Shown here one piece after another: positions 62,202-64,000 of a stretch of DNA of 64,000 nucleotides; within the stretch, counting starts at the first letter, position 1, and the number at the start of each line of letters is the position of its first letter. The stretch comes from Rathayibacter_A sp036510655. GTDB taxonomy: Bacteria > Actinomycetota > Actinomycetes > Actinomycetales > Microbacteriaceae. The stretch is from contig DATCDQ010000031.1 in the NCBI GenBank assembly GCA_036510655.1, positions 43,334-107,333 of the forward strand, in the 5' to 3' direction. A program made the position numbers and the translations under genes. The notes beneath the pieces are model-generated. The model did no database searches, was not told the origin of the DNA, and saw only the letters and a program-made list of their open reading frames with translations.

Positions 62202-63533
62202 CTACTTGACGCAGGGAACAGCCCCGGAGGAAATCGGAATCGCCCACTCGGTCGAGACATTCGGCGGTGTGCTCGCCGTTGCACTCGGCGTTGAACTCGG
62301 AGCCGAGCTCGCGCTCTGCTTGCCCGAGCCTTTCTTACTGGCACTCGCACTCGCTTTCGCCCTCGATGTGGCCGTCGCCGACGCGTCGGACGCCGCGATC
62401 AACTGCGCTGTCGTCGACTGGATCTGGGTCAGGTCGACCGTGTTGACATCCTGCCCACCAATTGTCGCGAACCCGGTGATCGGCAACGTGTCGAACGAGA
62501 TGCCGCCGCCCGCGAAACGCTTGGCGTCTGAGGCGAAGCTCAGCAGATCGAATCCGGAGTCGAGGGCGATGTTCTGCTTCGCCGTGTCGATCAGGGTCTG
62601 CATCAGGCCGAAGTTGGTGAACACATTTTCGTGCTCGAGCTTGTAGAGCAGTGAGATGACGAACGCCTGCTGCCGTCGCTCTCGGTCGAGGTCCGTGAAG
62701 TCCAACGCGGTGTTGTTCTCATCGCGGCGCTGGCGCACGAAGCTGACAGCCTGGGAGGCATTCAGTTCCTGGTATCCGGCCGTGAAGTTCGCGCCAGAAT
62801 AGGGGTCCGACGTCGCTTCCGCCAGGCACACTTTGATTGGCTGCACCGCCACCGCCAACTCATAAAATGCCGCCATCGTCACCTCGATGAAGTGATTGAT
62901 CGGCACCCCGCCGAGAAACTGCGACACGGTGGTGATCTCTTCCTGCCGTGCCGCCGATCGCGCCTGCTGGTAGACCTCGGCCTGGCTCAAATTCGGCTGC
63001 GTGTTGACCAGATTCTGCTGGGTTTGGGCGAGTTCGAGCCCGTAGGCCTCCTTGATCTTGCCCATTGATTCTCCGTACGGAGAGCCTGGGAAGGCCACGT
63101 AATCGTCTCGCGGGATCGAGATGCCCACAGCCTTCCCGCCGCCGGCCGGAATGTGGATGAGCATCAGAACATTGGTGTTGTAGCCTCCATCGGAACCACT
63201 GCCGGCGTGCAACGCGTTGTAGGTGGCCGCCGGCAACGGGTTGCCGTTCTCATCGAGCCTGCTGTCCAAACCCATCACCAGGATGTTGGTCGCGCCAGTA
63301 TTCTGTGCGACTCCCCGCTTGGCGGATGTCTTCGGAAGCGAAATCGAGGAACGATGGATCCCGTTCGACAGATCGTTGTACTGGTAAACGACGAATGCGA
63401 CCGCTGCCACCAGAACAACCACGACAACCGCTGCCGAGCTGAACAGCACACGTCGGCGAACGATGGTCTTACGTGAAACCCGACGGTGCTGCTGATTCTG
63501 CCGACGCGGCCCTTCTGCGGATGGGACAGTCAT
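62202..63533 (-). CDS. LytR-CpsA-Psr (LCP) family protein
   Basis: 443 residues from ATG 63533. A basic N-terminus and one membrane helix (FSSAAVVVVVLVAAVAFVVY) are followed by the LCP domain (TGATNILVMGLDSRLDENG, VLMLIHIPAGGGKAVGISIP, RDDYVAFPGSPYG, QAVSFVRQRRDENNTALDFT) and a Ser/Ala/Thr-rich C-terminal tail. LCP enzymes attach glycopolymers such as arabinogalactan or teichoic acids to peptidoglycan. Confidence 0.94.
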   Translation of the reverse strand: MTVPSAEGPRRQNQQHRRVSRKTIVRRRVLFSSAAVVVVVLVAAVAFVVYQYNDLSNGIHRSSISLPKTSAKRGVAQNTGATNILVMGLDSRLDENGNPLPAATYNALHAGSGSDGGYNTNVLMLIHIPAGGGKAVGISIPRDDYVAFPGSPYGESMGKIKEAYGLELAQTQQNLVNTQPNLSQAEVYQQARSAARQEEITTVSQFLGGVPINHFIEVTMAAFYELAVAVQPIKVCLAEATSDPYSGANFTAGYQELNASQAVSFVRQRRDENNTALDFTDLDRERRQQAFVISLLYKLEHENVFTNFGLMQTLIDTAKQNIALDSGFDLLSFASDAKRFAGGGISFDTLPITGFATIGGQDVNTVDLTQIQSTTAQLIAASDASATATSRAKASASASKKGSGKQSASSAPSSTPSATASTPPNVSTEWAIPISSGAVPCVK

Positions 63534-63779
63534 TGCCCACACGCTATGAAACGATGCTGGACGGATGCTGTAGTCCGGGCGGAGATTCGCGAATCTGAAA
63601 ACACTGCCAGGTTGCGCATGTCATGCGATCCCGTGCACGAGTACGAACACCGTTCCGCCTTCAACGCCGCTCTCCGTGAACACGATCGTCACGTCGCCCG
63701 ACACATACGTTCGATCCACACCCGTTCGATCCGCACCGGCCACGTCGCCAGACTACTCACAAGCCCGCTGCCTGGATTA
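63534..63779. other. Upstream region of the LCP gene, no gene seen
   Basis: Short frames on both strands but no recognisable protein. It separates the LCP start from the palindrome. Confidence 0.5.
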
Positions 63780-63837
63780 CTCATAGTGCGCAGAATGTCG
63801 GAATGCCCGGGCATTCCGACATTCTGCGCACTATGAG
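63780..63837. repeat. 58-bp perfect palindrome
   Basis: The arm CTCATAGTGCGCAGAATGTC continues GGAATGCCC and is followed directly, without loop, by its exact reverse complement, centre between 63808 and 63809. Arms are 29 bases with no mismatch. It lies 77 bases after the stop of the partial minus-strand gene. No T-run flanks it, so it is not a standard terminator. Confidence 0.95.
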
Positions 63838-63913
63838 CGCGAAACGGTCGCGAGTAATCAGCAGCGCGCGACAGCAACTGAGAGTAGAGATACTGGGACA
63901 TTATTCGAAGCAA

Positions 63914-64000
63914 TCACGCCTGCGTCGGCAAGAGCGCGGAGACGATCGCCGGAAACTGAACGGAGATCGCTTGCCACAGGATTTCCTCGTCTGTGCCGTC
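63914..64000 (-). CDS. Partial gene, C-terminal end of an unidentified protein
   Basis: The minus-strand frame is open to the right edge and ends with TGA at 63914: DGTDEEILWQAISVQFPAIV and SALLPTQA. Only 28 codons are visible, so no family can be named. Confidence 0.55.
   Translation of the reverse strand, partial: DGTDEEILWQAISVQFPAIVSALLPTQA

Overview
The window is high-GC actinobacterial DNA. Frequent GTG/TTG starts, ATGA/TGATG gene overlaps, an LCP-family cell-wall protein, GAF-ANTAR regulators, an SHOCT protein, a CGNR regulator and a tRNA-Lys(CTT) gene without encoded CCA all fit an actinomycete. The gene set and codon style suggest Microbacteriaceae, but that is an inference; no 16S or ribosomal marker is present.

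Layout. 1-7 kb: a truncated diacylglycerol-kinase-like gene, two PAP2 phosphatases, a DUF1206 membrane protein, a TetR gene broken by one in-frame stop, an encapsulated-ferritin/encapsulin iron-storage operon with a remnant of a second encapsulin beside it, and a type IB topoisomerase. 8-16 kb: a leftward sugar/acid catabolism operon (MFS transporter, 2-hydroxyacid dehydrogenase, membrane protein, gluconate-dehydrogenase-subunit-3-like protein, GMC oxidoreductase, ThDP enzyme, enolase-superfamily enzyme), followed by a decayed aldose 1-epimerase. 17-23.5 kb: a divergent prenyl synthase, a cytochrome b561-molybdopterin fusion oxidoreductase, a GH15 glycosidase and an SDR. 23.5-27 kb is a scar zone: an MFS gene split in two, 20-bp repeats exactly at the break, a broken ArsR gene and a universal-stress-protein (USP) remnant around three intact genes.

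27-38.8 kb looks like a stress/regulatory island: a sigma-70 factor, a three-gene operon (acyl-CoA dehydrogenase-like, PIG-L deacetylase/methyltransferase fusion, GT2 glycosyltransferase), two GAF-ANTAR proteins, a TetR regulator, several tiny proteins, an NRAMP-like transporter, a tandem USP and a split-barrel oxidoreductase. Three promoter regions here share a TTGACAGAGCGA-type -35/operator block containing a GARCG-NN-CGYTC palindrome, which points to one local regulon. 39-43 kb: an acyl-CoA dehydrogenase/ketosynthase/AMP-ligase operon. 43-50 kb: a broken alcohol dehydrogenase, transketolase, a second 2-hydroxyacid dehydrogenase, a flavoprotein reductase, 6-phosphogluconate dehydrogenase and tRNA-Lys. 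50-64 kb is ordinary housekeeping/transport content: inositol-phosphatase family, quinone reductase, TetR, CGNR regulator, EamA and MFS exporters, Zn-alcohol dehydrogenase, a two-component system, LCP protein, and a 58-bp perfect palindrome.

The most striking points are the shared operator/promoter set tying the sigma factor, the PIG-L/methyltransferase/GT2 operon and the TetR locus together, and the large number of recognisable gene wrecks in otherwise compact DNA. All family names come from reading the translations by eye; no database search was run.
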